The notes under the pieces are model-generated. The model was given only the letters and a program-made list of their open reading frames with translations. It made no database searches and had not been told where the DNA came from. This document shows positions 1-11,550 of a stretch of 64,000 bases of DNA, piece after piece (position 1 is the first letter of the stretch; the number at the start of each line of letters is the position of its first letter). The position numbers were made by a program, and so were the translations under genes. Origin of the DNA: Ctenosaura bakeri. Taxonomy: Eukaryota; Chordata; Lepidosauria; Squamata; Iguanidae. The DNA is taken from assembly GCA_948474755.1 (NCBI GenBank), contig CAOLHI010001669.1, forward strand, positions 124,001-188,000. The letters run 5' to 3'.

Positions 1-144
1 CAGTGTAATCCAAAGTCAGGCACAGAGTTCAGCAATATATCCAGCAGTCAGGAAGGTCAGAAAGACTCTGACAACTCTTGGAAGGGAGGAGCAGCACCTA
101 TATCGGTCAGCAGCCTAATGCAGCTGTTGTCTGAATAATTGCTG

Positions 145-465
145 TCAGCTATAAATCCTCTGAGATTGGTGCAGGTTCTCTCTTTGCTGTCTGTGCTCGG
201 CAAAGGTGGGTACAGGTAAGTTATCTTCTGTGTCTGAAGGGGCAGGGCTCTTTGGTGGAGCTGGCACTGCACCCTGTTCTGTTTGTGGCACTGTAATATC
301 CTCCTGTACAGTAGGTTCTGACATGTCCCCTGTTTCAGTCTCTGAGTCAGAGTCTATGTTCTGGAAGCAGGGCATGACACTGAGGTTCTGGAGGGAAGCT
401 TTAACATTGGCAGGAAGGTTGTTATTAGTTCTGCCTACTTTCAGGTACTTGAAGAGGAAGGGCAA
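145..465 (-). other. Unrecognised protein-like open frame (106 codons), possible retroelement Pol tail
   Basis: This open frame on the minus strand has a composition unlike random sequence. An N-terminal hydrophobic/basic stretch is followed by an acidic Ser/Glu/Asp-rich segment, a Pro-rich segment and a basic Arg/Gln-rich end. Such low-complexity tails occur at the C-terminus of Pol proteins of LTR retrotransposons, but I see no catalytic motif. No splice context or neighbouring coding exon was seen, and the frame closes at a stop just after the basic end. A decayed transposon fragment is the likeliest reading; a chance frame is possible. Confidence 0.25.
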
Positions 466-1130
466 ATTTATTTTATCTTTATCTACTTTATCTCCATTAT
501 CTTTAAAACATTCTTAAATATGAACATTGTGTACTTAGAAATGTCTTCTAGGTGTTCAGCGCAGCTTACTCCTAAGTAAGTGTGGACAGAACATATTGCA
601 AACAGCATTTATTATTCCTGTGAAGAGAAAAGGACAATAGTTGTATTAATATTTCTTCGGGCTTGATCATTTAGTATACTTATCATTGGGAATTCCTGAG
701 CAGGCTCAATTACCTGGAATCTTGGTACTCCAGTTTTTCCATATCTTTTCAGGGGAGGGCTTAGTTTTGAGCAATTCAAGCCCTTCCTTCATTCCATGGT
801 CCTAACTATTTTGAGACATTTTGAAATCAGCTTGGAAAAGAAATGAAGGGATCATGCACTGAAAAATAGAATGTGTATATCATGTGAGTTATCAGGTGGA
901 GATTTTGAACTCTAAAGACCATTTTTTCCTGAAAACTTTTAACATGTCAAACCTGCTTTGCATAATTAAATACTAAGAAGGGTTATTTATGAAGGTAATA
1001 AACGTGAAGCTTTGTTCCTTACATTCCAAAACCTAAAATTCTTTTTAACAGGAACTTTAGATGTCACAGTGATTACACGTACCCTAGCAACCAAAACCTT
1101 GTTGAAACGTTAAGTGTGTGAGTCACTGCC

Positions 1131-1132
<2 letters not shown>

Positions 1133-1161
<29 letters not shown>
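1133..1161. repeat. (AT)n microsatellite
   Basis: An uninterrupted run of about 14 AT dinucleotides. Confidence 0.95.
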
Positions 1162-1164
<3 letters not shown>

Positions 1165-2168
1165 GGACCTTGTGAATTTTAATATGTGGTACAGCAGTCA
1201 TTTAAAAGTTTCTTAGGAAATTACTGAGTGAAGCTCCCTTTTTAAAATTTTTTTAGAAAGAACCCACTGTTGCCCACCTCTAAAGTATGTCTGTTTCAGA
1301 GGGCACGAAGCCTCAGGATCTTAAAACATCCCTCTGCCTTCAATGACACTTGCCAAGAAATGTATAAAATTCACTTATGACGATTTTTATACTTTATGTA
1401 TGTATACGAAATGGCCTTGAAACATCATGCTGCTGAACACCAAAAGTGAACAGACAGCTCTTTTTCTGAACTTGTGTTTCACAGTGTCTAGTAGAGAAAG
1501 TCCTTTATTCAAGTTTTGCAAACCTGTATAGATAAGCTCCATACTGAGGACAATTGGTGTTTTCCATAGGAGAGAGGCTCAGTGAATCCATTCTGAATTT
1601 TATTCTAGATTTTAAAGGAGTTCTGCACAATACTGAAACCTGTCCCCAAAATGGATTTAGCACATTGGATAGCGATTTTGAAATCTGGAACAAATGAGAC
1701 TAGTTTCAGCCCAACACAATATGGGAATCACTGGCTGTTCCATCCTAAATATGTTTTTGACACAATCCCTTCCACTATTCACAGCAGAATATCTCAAGTC
1801 ATCAGTAGTATCAGCAATTGAAAAGGCAATAATAATGGTCACTAATCTTAACAGAACAATGGTGCCAGATTGCATATATGAATTTATATGTTACTTGGAG
1901 ATACGGGGATACCCCAGCTCCCTGTATCTTCTTTTTTCTTCAAATGCATGTTCAAAATGTCACCTCTACCAGAATAGGGGGAGAGAGAAAGCAACAGAAG
2001 CTGCTCTGGCTTCTGTGTTTAATATAATGGTCCATTAGTGGCTGTCAAGCTTTCCCAGGCATGCACAGAAGATGTTTTTCAATGGGCTTACCACCCTATT
2101 TGCAAGAGCAGGCAGACAGTTCCTAGTACTATTAAATTCAAAGGCATTGTGCAGCTATTCTGTTTTTA

Positions 2169-2194
2169 CCTCCTCCTCCTCCTCCTCCTCCTTC
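2169..2194. repeat. (CCT)n microsatellite
   Basis: About eight CCT trinucleotides. They account for the leucine run in the overlapping short open frame, which is therefore not a gene. Confidence 0.9.
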
Positions 2195-2388
2195 TTGGGG
2201 AGAGCAAGGATAGAAGCTGTGATGGAAAAGTGAAGGAAAGTTGCAGTGGAAGACATCATTATCTGCCTGTTGGAATTGTTGGAAAACTTGCAGTGTGAAA
2301 GACTAGCTTACATGTTGGGGGAAGTATTTTTTAATAGTGATATGTCTGGTGGAGGCAGATGGAGTAGGCTGACTGTATCTACCTACCC

Positions 2389-3110
2389 TCCAGCTGTCCA
2401 ATTTGGTGGGTACAATCCAGATTAATCCTCTCTCAGTTCATTTTTTCAGTTGCTTTTAAAATGTCTTTTTCTCTCTTTCCTCCTTCATCGTTATCTTGCT
2501 TCCATTGCTGTAAACTGAATTCAAATTGAAGAAGTGGATTTCACTCAATTAACTTAGGCTATTTCTGCACCATATTGCTCTCCCACAATAGGAACATGTT
2601 GCTGCCAGTCCATGAGTTGTGCTTTTGCATGACGTTGGTGCACTCCTGCTTCCAACCCATCCCCACCCGTCATGATTATGGGATATTCCATTACCGGAAA
2701 AAATCTGGTAATAGTCCCTGATTGCGCAATGGTCCCATTGCCAGCTGTTGTGCAGAAAGGAAGGAAGCACAATCTACACCCTTCCTTCCCCAGTGCCACA
2801 TGAGAACTGGCTGGCTGCACTGCTGAAGGAAGGTGTGTCTTGCTTGCACTACTTTTCTGCAAACAACAAGCCGGGTGCAGAGGGAAGCGTTTGCATTGCA
2901 CCCCCAATCCTGGCAGTGGCACTGCCAGGATTGCAATGGGATGATGATGGAGATGGGTAAGGTGTGAAAATGGCCTCACTGAGTAGAGAGGACAGGGAGC
3001 AACAGGTTCTTGCCCTTCTCAGTAGATATAGGAAAAAGCAAACTGCTGCAGCCTCTCCTAATTTGTCTCTTCTTTCTCATTAATAATTTTTGCCATCTTG
3101 ACTGAACTGA
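2389..3110 (+). repeat. Dispersed repeat, copy A, split by a MITE
   Basis: The parts at 2389-2556 and 2976-3110 together align by eye with one continuous copy at 13517-13830. Shared landmarks are the start 'agctgtcc', the pyrimidine-rich 'tctctctttcctcc' block, 'ttgctgtaaactga' against 'ttgctgcaaactga', and the 'gagaggac/gagaggag' block. The 2557-2975 segment is absent from the other copy, so it is a later insertion. Family unknown. Confidence 0.65.
2557..2975. mobile_element. Non-autonomous DNA transposon (MITE) with GGCYATTT ends
   Basis: The left end reads GGCTATTTCTGCACC and the inverted right end GGCCATTTTCACACC. The flanking triplets are TTA and TCA, a 3-bp duplication with one mismatch. 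The element interrupts dispersed repeat copy A, and the uninterrupted copy B shows the empty-site arrangement. No transposase frame is visible; the open frames on both strands here are not credible genes. The ends match those of the palindromic family elsewhere in the window. Confidence 0.65.
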
Positions 3111-3143
3111 TGTCGCTTTTCTCAATGGCAGAGCTCGGAGTGC

Positions 3144-3330
3144 ATGGAGGGGGGAGAGGGCATGGGTATGGTGCTTGGGGTGGGGCTATGGCACAAGGGT
3201 GTGGGTATGGCATGTGGGGGCATGGCTATGTCACATGGGGTGGGGCTATGGCATGTGGGGTGGGGCTACAGTGCATGGGGCATGGCTATAATGGATGGGG
3301 CGGGACTATGGCATGTGGGGGAAGGCAAGC
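3144..3330 (+). repeat. G-rich minisatellite, unit about 20 bp
   Basis: Degenerate tandem units built on 'gtggggctatggcatg' repeat about eight times. The Gly/Met/Trp-rich open frames across it are translations of this array, not a gene. Confidence 0.85.
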
Positions 3331-4537
3331 AAGGAACTGGGATGCCCCCCCCAAAATTGCCACTGTGGGTGAACCGCCCCTGTCACCCCCCCTCCCTATG
3401 TGACCGGCTTGGTCACATGTGGTCTATTTTCATCTGTGAAATATTGCAGGGAATCTGTCTACATCACTAAAACAAAGACAGCGAAGGAAAGAGTGAGGGT
3501 GAATGTCCTGAGAATATTGCTGTACAGGTGTGGAGGCACCGGATCAGACAAACCAAGAGGGAAGATATCAAGGAAACTTAAATACACCTCTCTGTCTCAA
3601 CTGCTTGTGGGAATGTGGTTGAACATCTACCCACTTCCTACACTGTCATCTCCATTTAATTTCATATATGAGACAGGGCAATTTTATTCTAAAGATCTGG
3701 GAGTACTATGTTCCCTGTCTTCCCTTAATAATGATTTGGTCTGACTGAGGGATGTAGCCTTTTCATTTAAAAATGTGGGAGAGCTTTGGAAATGCTCTTT
3801 CAAAATACTAAGAATTCAGAAGTTCCACTAACAGAAAACAAAAACCAAACTGCTGCTGTGCATTTGCAGGTGTGGTTTTTCTTTTCCAGAAACTTTCTTG
3901 GTTTCTTCAGTCTCTTGAAGGAATAAAAAAACTTGAAGTGAGTGGGTGTCTGCCTACTTTGGTTGAGTGACTAATAGGTTAAAAAGTCTTCTTTTGTTTC
4001 TGTGCTGAACAAAACAAATTAAAGGTAATGAGATCAGGAAACAAGTTTTATGGTTCAGGATTTAGGTGGGGAAGTGGATTTGGCTATTGTTTGAGGGGGG
4101 GAAAGGACTGGCAGCAAAGGACTACCAATAAACAAGCTTACATTAGTAATTTTACATGACCTGATGTTTTAAATTGCCTTTCCTATGATGAGATGTATAT
4201 TCCAACAGTATCTACGTACAAGGGATAATTTGTATTTTTTGGTGCCTGTCCATTATAAATCTGTGTACTTCCTAACAGAGAGCTTTTGGTGCTACTAATG
4301 AATATGCATCATGCATTTCTCTGCTTTTTCTCAAGAAAAAAAGGTGGAGGAAACAGGAGGAAACCTGACAAGAAGTTTGCGAGTAGATGATGATGCACCG
4401 TAAAAAACCTCATCTGGAAGTACCAAAGGTCTCAATTCTGTCCGTAATTTTTTTCATTTGAGAAAGTATTAGGATGCCTTTTAAAAACCTAATGTGCACA
4501 CATATTTCAACTCCCTGTTTCTGACATGACATAACTA

Positions 4538-5181
4538 CAATATATGCTTGTGTATGAGTCGACTGCAAGTACAAGTCGAGGGCAGAATTATGGATTTTGA
4601 CATACCCCTTGGAAAAGTCAAGAGTAAAACTTTGGGGCTCAGTATGGTGTCCTTGGATCCATTCCACAAAGAGGCAGAAGTGCCAGCACCACATCAAGGG
4701 GCCAAGCACCCCTGACTGTTGCTACTATTTTCCCATCCAGGCACTGCAAAAAGCTGGAGAGAGCAGAGGGGGTCAGTGCTTCTTTTAAATTTCCCATGGA
4801 TGGACAAAACTCTTAGAAAGAGAACAGCCTTTACTGTCCCCACCCTGGCAGGGAAGTGCCACCACAGTCGCAGGGAGTGCGGAGTGGATTGGGGCTTTTT
4901 TCAGGTTCTCCTGGGACATATTAAGATGAGAGCTTAGTCCATTTGGAGAGAGCTTAAAAGAAGCACTGATCCTTTCTGCTCTCTCCACTATGGTGAGGAA
5001 GTGCCAAAGGGTGACTGCTGCTGTTGCCACTATTTTTTTGAGCAGGCATTGCAAAAGGCCAGAAGCAGTGCCCTGGCAGACAAAGATATCACACTGACCT
5101 GTGTATAAATCGATCCAAGTTTTTGTTTTTTTTGGTTGATTTTCTGGCCTTAATTTTTGTATTATACATGAGCATATATGG
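4538..5181. mobile_element. Non-autonomous DNA transposon with 'atatatgctcatgtata'-type inverted ends, TA-flanked
   Basis: The left end (CAATATATGCTTGTGTATGAG) and the inverted right end (CCATATATGCTCATGTATAAT) match over about 20 bp with few differences, and both flanks are TA. The TA target duplication suggests the Tc1/mariner superfamily, but there is no transposase. The inner part holds weakly repeated blocks around 4720-4760 and 4990-5040 ('ccctgactgttgctactatttt' against 'ggtgactgctgctgttgccac'). Confidence 0.65.
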
Positions 5182-5595
5182 TATTCTTTCAGATTGCATC
5201 TCTCCTTAGAGTAAGCTAAGTCAGAGCTATTGTGATATTAACCGGTAAATTCTATATATACTTATTTTGCAGTTCAATGGAAATAATACTCGGGTGTGTT
5301 TAAGACTGAAGCCTTTAAAGTCTGCTAAACATTGTTCAGTTTAATAAAATGAATATAAACTGTTAATCACCAACTTGATAATACGTTGTCTTCTGAAACC
5401 GATGCAAATCATAGGTCACTTACAAAGCAGACAAATACAACATAAAACAGTCAGAGAAGGGTGTAGACCTTTGTTTAGATAACAGTCTTTGAAATGAGAT
5501 GACAAAATTAGTGCCCAAGTTGTTTTGGAATGGAATGTTTCTGATCACTTTACCTTTGCTGACAGCCCTTTTAGCTATAAATTTTAGAAGGCTAC

Positions 5596-6439
5596 TGTTA
5601 TTTCAGCCATGGCACCCTCGGTGAGGAGCCCAAGATATCTTTTGATATCATTTAATTTGGCCTTAGCTGGACTGGCTAGTGATTACCTCATTTCACGTGT
5701 TCGCAAAGTTCTCCGGATAAGCACGGACAGAGAAGCGGCCGTTAATGGTTTGCATTCCATTTCTCTTTGTAGCCAGCAACCCAAAACTCGCCCGAAGTTT
5801 TAGGGAACTTCCCGCTGCAGACTCCTCAATAGCCACGCGGCTTTTAGTCAAATTACTCTTATTAGTTGGACCATCAACGTCTCAGCCAAAGGTATTGTTT
5901 CTACATGCAAATCCTATCACGCAAAGCCTGACCTCACCAAATCCTTTTGTCCAGCACCGAAACCTCTTTTGTTCTCCTTTGGGACTGCCATAGCCGAAAG
6001 GCACGATCCTCCCTATAAAACCCCTCACTTTTAACAGATCCTCGGATCACCTTTGACTGCCATCCCGCCCTGCCGTTGGTGTGTTTAAGGGACTCCCCTC
6101 AGCGCCCCACGCTGAGTCTTCTTCCCTGAATCTCCACCCTCTCCCCAGGACTGTGGAACAGGTCGTATTGCCTCTCCCTGCAACTCTTTCTTTTCTAAGT
6201 TAGTTAGTCTATGTTTGTCTTCTGTGTTTTGTTCTTAATAAAGAATTGTTTATTGTTTGGAACCACCTTGTCTAGCCACTCTCTAACCCGACGCTGTAGA
6301 CATAGGGTGAAAGATCTTGCTTCGTTACCCTGCCTCTCGCTAGCAAAACCAGTGCTCTGAGTCGAATTTCCCCATCCTTGGTATTTTTAATTGGCAAAGC
6401 GGGGTGCCCCTCGCAGGACCCCCAGTTTTCAGGGTACCA
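5596..6439 (+). mobile_element. Candidate solo LTR of an endogenous retrovirus or LTR retrotransposon
   Basis: The segment is CpG- and GC-richer than its flanks. It has LTR signals in the expected order: a TATA box (tataaaa, 6014-6020), then an AATAAA polyA signal (6237-6242) about 220 bp downstream, then a GC-rich tail. Taking the boundaries as TG at 5596 and CA at 6439 gives 844 bp flanked by CTAC at 5592-5595 and 6440-6443, a 4-bp target duplication as made by some retroviral integrases. No gag, pol or env frame is adjacent, so if real this is a solo LTR. The short duplication could be coincidental, so the exact ends are tentative. Confidence 0.55.
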
Positions 6440-8330
6440 CTACCAGGGTATGATGAGGTGTAGTTTGGCTAAAACTAAGGCACTCAAAGGATGGGACAAT
6501 TCCCACACCTTTCTTCCTATATTTCAAGAACTGAAACAGTTGTTAAATGTATGAAGTGCTAAATATGATAGTCTGCTTAGGAGCTGTGTGAATGGGGGCT
6601 ATTGTCATCATGAGCATGAATTCCTCTAGGACAGCGTGGGCATAGTTCAGCTATCCATATGTTCTTTGACTGCAACTCCACTGACTGTGCTTGCTAGGGC
6701 TACTGGGAGTTGCAGTAATTGTTGGGAGATTACCCTTTTCACAACTCCAGGAACTCTAAGAGATTCTAGAATGTATATGCGTAATGGATGCATACATATT
6801 GTAGGATGAATATTAACTTGCAACTGACATTAAAGTCTCACTGATTTTCCCCCCTTCAACATGTGAAAAGCCAGAACTAGTTAATGTATCACTGGTTACT
6901 CTTTCTCTCCCCCACACTGCCTTTTTAGAGTATACTTACCTTACAAGGATGATTTATTCTTTGAAAAAATAAATTGCCCTGTAAATGATTGCAGCATCAT
7001 TTTTATGCCATATTTCATATCACTGCCTGTTGTGGGAGATCGCAAAGTTTATTCCCAAAGCTACTTCTGTTTCCTTGTGCTTTATCAAAAACACATTCAG
7101 GATGGATGTGAATTTATGTTTTTCAAATACCCCTCATTCAGGAAACCTCTCCCAGCTCTCCAGTCTCAAGGAATGCAAATGTTTTAAAAATGAGAGCAAA
7201 TAAAATAGTTGTTGTATCAGGTGAAAGATGGCAAAATTAAGTTATAAATGTGAAATCAGTATTTTAAATTTATTTTAATTCTCTAGAAAAAGAAGAGTAA
7301 TTAACAAGAAAAAGTAGGACCAGAAGACTCATAATCATCCAACCAAGTACACTGAAAGGTGATAATAATATCTTGGTATCTCAACTCTAGCCAGCACCTC
7401 TTTACCAGGAGGCCTGTTAAAAATATCCAGAAAAAATGGGGATGGTGGAACTTTTGGAAGGAAGTTTATTTGCAGTCCTTCATGTCTCTGTTTACATAGT
7501 TAAGAAAACAAAGAACATTAGGCCAGTCACCTTATATCTCTCAGCCTAAACAATATCAGGAAGGATAAAATGGAATAACAGCATTTATGCTGCCCTGGGC
7601 AACAATAGTTGCTTTAGTGAAAAAAATCACATTAATTCCCTTGCCTTATTCATCTCCTTTCATATACGTGCTGAGGCTGCCTTGTCTCGAGCAGCTCAGG
7701 AGTTCATGGCTTCCATGACAACCTCTTAAATTATACTGATTCCAGTGCTGGTGGGACTGCTCACAATAGCAGCCTTCAGGCATTGGTTCAGCATACATGT
7801 AAGCATTACACATTAAGAGAAAAAATAGGGATGTGGATGCTAGCTCCATCCCATCTGCTGATGCAGGAAAATTAGCAGAAATCTAATTCAGATGTATTTA
7901 CGATGAAGGAGGAACATTTTCTGCAAATAAATTTAAATTGTTTGCATTTAATTTATATGAAAGTACTACACTAAAATCCTTACCAGAATAAAGGTAAATA
8001 ACCATGTCCATTATGTTACTCCACACCAGTGGCACTACTTTTTTATGGTGGAGGGATTACATACCCCTGTAAGGCAAGAGACTATGCTGAAGGCAGCTGT
8101 GCTGTTGGTAGAGCCTCCCATGTCAGACAGGCCTTTGCTGAAGAGCCAGACTAAATGTGCCAAACAGCAAATGGGCAGCAGCAGCAGGGGAGGGAGGGTG
8201 ACACTGGCAGAGGATCTCTCTGAGACAACAGTAATGGCACCAAAATTAACACTTGTTAGTACTGTGCAGGAGGGGGCACAGTAAACCCTTTTTGAATGTC
8301 ATTTTCCACAGAAACCCTATGGTAAGACAA
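6440..8330. other. Intergenic stretch, mostly unrecognised
   Basis: Around 6640-6740 there is a fragment with the phrases 'gttctttgactgcaactcc' and 'ctactgggagttgcag', which resembles the inside of a decayed DNA transposon. I recognise nothing else and see no credible coding exon. Confidence 0.45.
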
Positions 8331-9432
8331 GCCAAAATGTAACAAAAGATAGTGTCAGAAGATGAGACTCCCAGGTTAGATGGCACTCAATGAGCTACTG
8401 GAGTAGAACAGAGGACAACTATGAGTGGTGCTGTGGCTAATGATGCAACTGAACTTAAGCCCAAAACACTGTCAGCTGTTGATATGCTCAGAGGTGAAAG
8501 GAAAACCTGAAGATGCACAACACATATTATAGGAACATGGAAGAGGAGAAGCATGAGTTGGAGGAAACTAGACATAATAAAACAAGAAATAAAACATATA
8601 AATGATGCAGTACTTGGGGTGACTGAGCTAAAGTAGACAAGAATGGGATAGGATAATTACACTGTGTTTTACTTGAGAAATTATAATCTGAGAAGAAATG
8701 GGGTGGCATTAATAGTGAGGAGAGATGTAGCAAAAGCAGTCAAAGGGTATAATGCCAAGTCTGATAGAATAATATCAATAAGGCTTCAGGGAAAAGCATC
8801 AGTATAACACATAATCCAAGTTTATCTTCCAACTACAGAGGCAGAAGAAGAAGAAACTGAAAGATTCTGTGGTGAAGTCCAGGAGGAAATTGATCACACA
8901 CCACAATGGGACTTGTTAATCATAGGTGATCAGAATGGAAGAGCAGAAAACAGAGCAGAATCAAAGTTTGTAGGAAAACTTGGCCTAAGATTAAGAAATG
9001 AAGCAGGAGAGCAACTGGTTTAATTTTGCAGAACCAAAAGTTTGTTCATTGCAAACACATTCTTCAAGCAATCTGTGGACATCACCTAATGGCCAATATA
9101 GAAATCAAAGAGACTAGATGATCAAAAGCAGATGGAAAAGCTCCATTCCCATTGCAAAAACAAAACCAGGAGCAGATTGCAGCACAGAACTGTTGATATC
9201 AAAAATTATGGTAAAACAAAAGAAGAACACTAAACCAACCATTGTGACAAAATACAACCTGAAGAACATCCCCATGGAATTTAAAACAAAAGAAATAAAT
9301 TTGCACTATTAAGTCTAATTGAGTGGGAGTCATAAAAACTCTGGACTGAAGGCAGGATGTTATCAGGGAAGACTACAGAAATACACTATCTGCAGCCAAG
9401 AAGAAGAAGAAAAAGAAGAAGATGAAAATGAG

Positions 9433-9471
9433 GAGAAGAAGAAGAAGAAGAAGAAGAAGAAGAAGAAGAAG

Positions 9472-9508
<37 letters not shown>

Positions 9509-9509
9509 T
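9433..9509 (+). repeat. Compound (GAA)n(CAG)n microsatellite
   Basis: About 13 GAA/AAG units run directly into about 12 CAG units, inside the dead RTE LINE and next to an imperfect purine-rich stretch from 9399. It explains the Glu/Lys/Gln run on + and the poly-Leu run on -. Pure enough to be length-polymorphic. Confidence 0.95.
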
Positions 9510-10611
9510 GCCACCGCTCCCGCTGCCTCCTCAATGGAAAACAAATGAAACTTTTCAAGAAGTTAAGGACAGACAAGTAGCTAAAGTAAAGGATGACAGA
9601 AATAGGGTCAGAACCCTGTTTGCAAGTGTTCCACGACCTGTGCACAAGGACAAAGAGAATTGCTATAATAATTAATGCAGAGAAATAGAAGACGCTAACA
9701 AAAAAGGAAGAACAAGAGATCTCTTCCACGTGATCCAAGAAATGAAAGGGAAATTTAAACTAACTGGGGATCCTATATGACCAGCAGGGAAACAAATTAC
9801 ACGATAATATACAAATAAAAAGCTGATGGAAACAATACACTGAATAACTATGTAAAAGAGATGAAAGGATGCTAGATTCATTCCAGGAAGAACCATATGA
9901 AGCTGAATCTATAATTTTAGAAAGTGAGGTGGAAGCTGTGAACAGAGCACTTGGGAGAAATGAATTGCCAGGAACATATGGCATACCAATAGAGCTGTTT
10001 CAAGCTACATAGCCAGAATGTATGTTAGTTCAAGAAAAATATGTCAGCAAGTATGGAAAACAAAAGAATGATCCACTGATTAAAAATCCTCCATATACAC
10101 TCCAATCCCCAAGAAAGAGACACCAGGGATTACAAAAAGTCTGAAAAATTCTATAACAAAGACTTTTATTGTATATGAATTAAGAAATGCCTGATGTCTC
10201 AGCTAGGTTCAAGAAGAGGCACTAGGGATCATATTGGAAAAATATGTTGGATAATGGAGTGCACTAAAGAATTTCAGAATAAAATCAGCTTGTGCTTTAT
10301 AGTAAAGCCTTTGATTGTGTAGATCTTGAAAAACTACGGATCACTCTCAAAGAAATGGGGGTGCCACAACCTTTGATTCTCCCGATGCATTACCTACACT
10401 CAGGACAAGAACCCACCCTTAGGACACGATATGGAGAAATAGAACTGTTTCCAGTTGGCAAGGAGGTCAGGCAAGACTGAATTTCACTATCTGCTTAACT
10501 TGTACACTGAGCATATTATATATAAACCAGGATTAGACTTGGAGGAAGGAGATGTGAAAACTAGAGGAAGAATATTAATAATTGAAGATATGCAGATGAC
10601 ATTATACTTGC

Positions 10612-10800
10612 TATTGTTGTTGTGTGCCTTAAAGTAGTCTCTGACTTATGGAGACTGTAAGGCAACCCTATCATGGGGTTTTCTGGGGCTGAAACTGTAT
10701 GACCCAGGGTCACTCAATAGGTCTCCATGGCGAAGTGAGGACTCGAACTCTGGTCTCTAGGGTTGTCGTACAACACTCAAATGACTATACCATGCTGGCT
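10612..10800 (-). mobile_element. tRNA-derived SINE with BovB-type tail (Sauria-SINE-like)
   Basis: On the minus strand it starts 'agccagcatggtatagtcat', a tRNA-like head with A-box region, followed by a B-box-like 'gagttcgagtcc'. It ends with the 'cataagtcagagactactt...gcacacaacaa' type tail shared with BovB. It sits inside the RTE LINE, with imperfect flanking copies of 'tgacattatact' and 'tgacaccatact' as probable target duplication. Confidence 0.85.
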
Positions 10801-11550
10801 CTTGACACCATACTATTAGAAGAAAATAGCAAGGACTTGGAATGATTACTAAAGAAAGTCAGCAAGATTATGCAAAGGCAGGTTTACAGCTGAACATTGA
10901 GAAGACAAAAATAATGACCACAGATGATTTATATAACTTTAAAGCAGACAATGAAGACATTGAAATAGTTCAAGATTTTCCATATTTTGGCTCAGTCATC
11001 AATCAGAAATGGAGAATGCAGTCAAGAAATCAGAAGAAGACAAGAACTTGAAAGGACAGCTATGAAGGATCTAGACAAGATACTGAAGCGTTAAGATATA
11101 TCACTGAATACTAAAGTTAAGATTGTCCATGCCATTGTATTTCCATTTTCTGTGTATGGCTGGACAGCTGGACAGTGAAGAAAGCTGGATAGGAAGAAAG
11201 TGAACTCATTTGAAATGTGGTGCTGGACAAGAATTCTACAAATACTGTGGTCTGCTAAAAAGACAAATAAATAAGACCGAAATGAAATCAAACCTGAACT
11301 CTCCCTAGAAGCCAAGATGACTAAACTAAGACTGTCATACTCTGGTCGTATCACGAGAAGACATGACTCACTAGAAAAGACAATAATGTTTGGTAAGGTA
11401 GTAGGCAGTAGGGAAAGAGGTAGACTGCATTACAGATGGATAGACTCAGTCATGGAAACCATGGCCCTGAGTCTGCAAGACCTGAGCAGGGCGATCAAGG
11501 ATAAGGTCGCCATAAGTTGAAGTTGACTTAATGGCAGTTAACAACTGCAA

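Larger units (their letters stand above)
466..2388. other. Intergenic stretch without recognised gene
   Basis: AT-rich intergenic DNA. Around 540-600 there is a short piece resembling a dispersed amniote repeat (a 'cttactcctaagtaagtgt' type motif). Apart from the two simple repeats listed separately, I see nothing I can name. Confidence 0.5.
8340..11550 (+). pseudogene. Dead RTE-clade (BovB-like) LINE
   Basis: A nearly full-length but broken non-LTR retrotransposon. An apurinic-endonuclease-like part is recognisable at 8820-9080, with a GDxNGR-type motif encoded at 8926-8940. A reverse transcriptase part follows, with KAFDCVD encoded around 10303-10323. The C-terminal part (10860-11520) ends in the tail 'gccataagttgaagttgact...ggcagttaacaac' typical of BovB/RTE 3' ends. 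The reading frame is cut by many stops and frameshifts and is interrupted by the compound microsatellite at 9433-9509 and a SINE at 10612-10800. RTE elements are widespread in squamates. It cannot encode a functional protein. Clade assignment is from motif order and the 3' tail. Confidence 0.8.

Noticed and set aside
3098..3470. Gly/Trp/Met-rich frames resembling a low-complexity protein
   Set aside because: Produced by the 20-bp G-rich minisatellite.
9373..9738. Poly-Leu frame that looks like a membrane segment
   Set aside because: Reverse translation of the (GAA)n(CAG)n tract.
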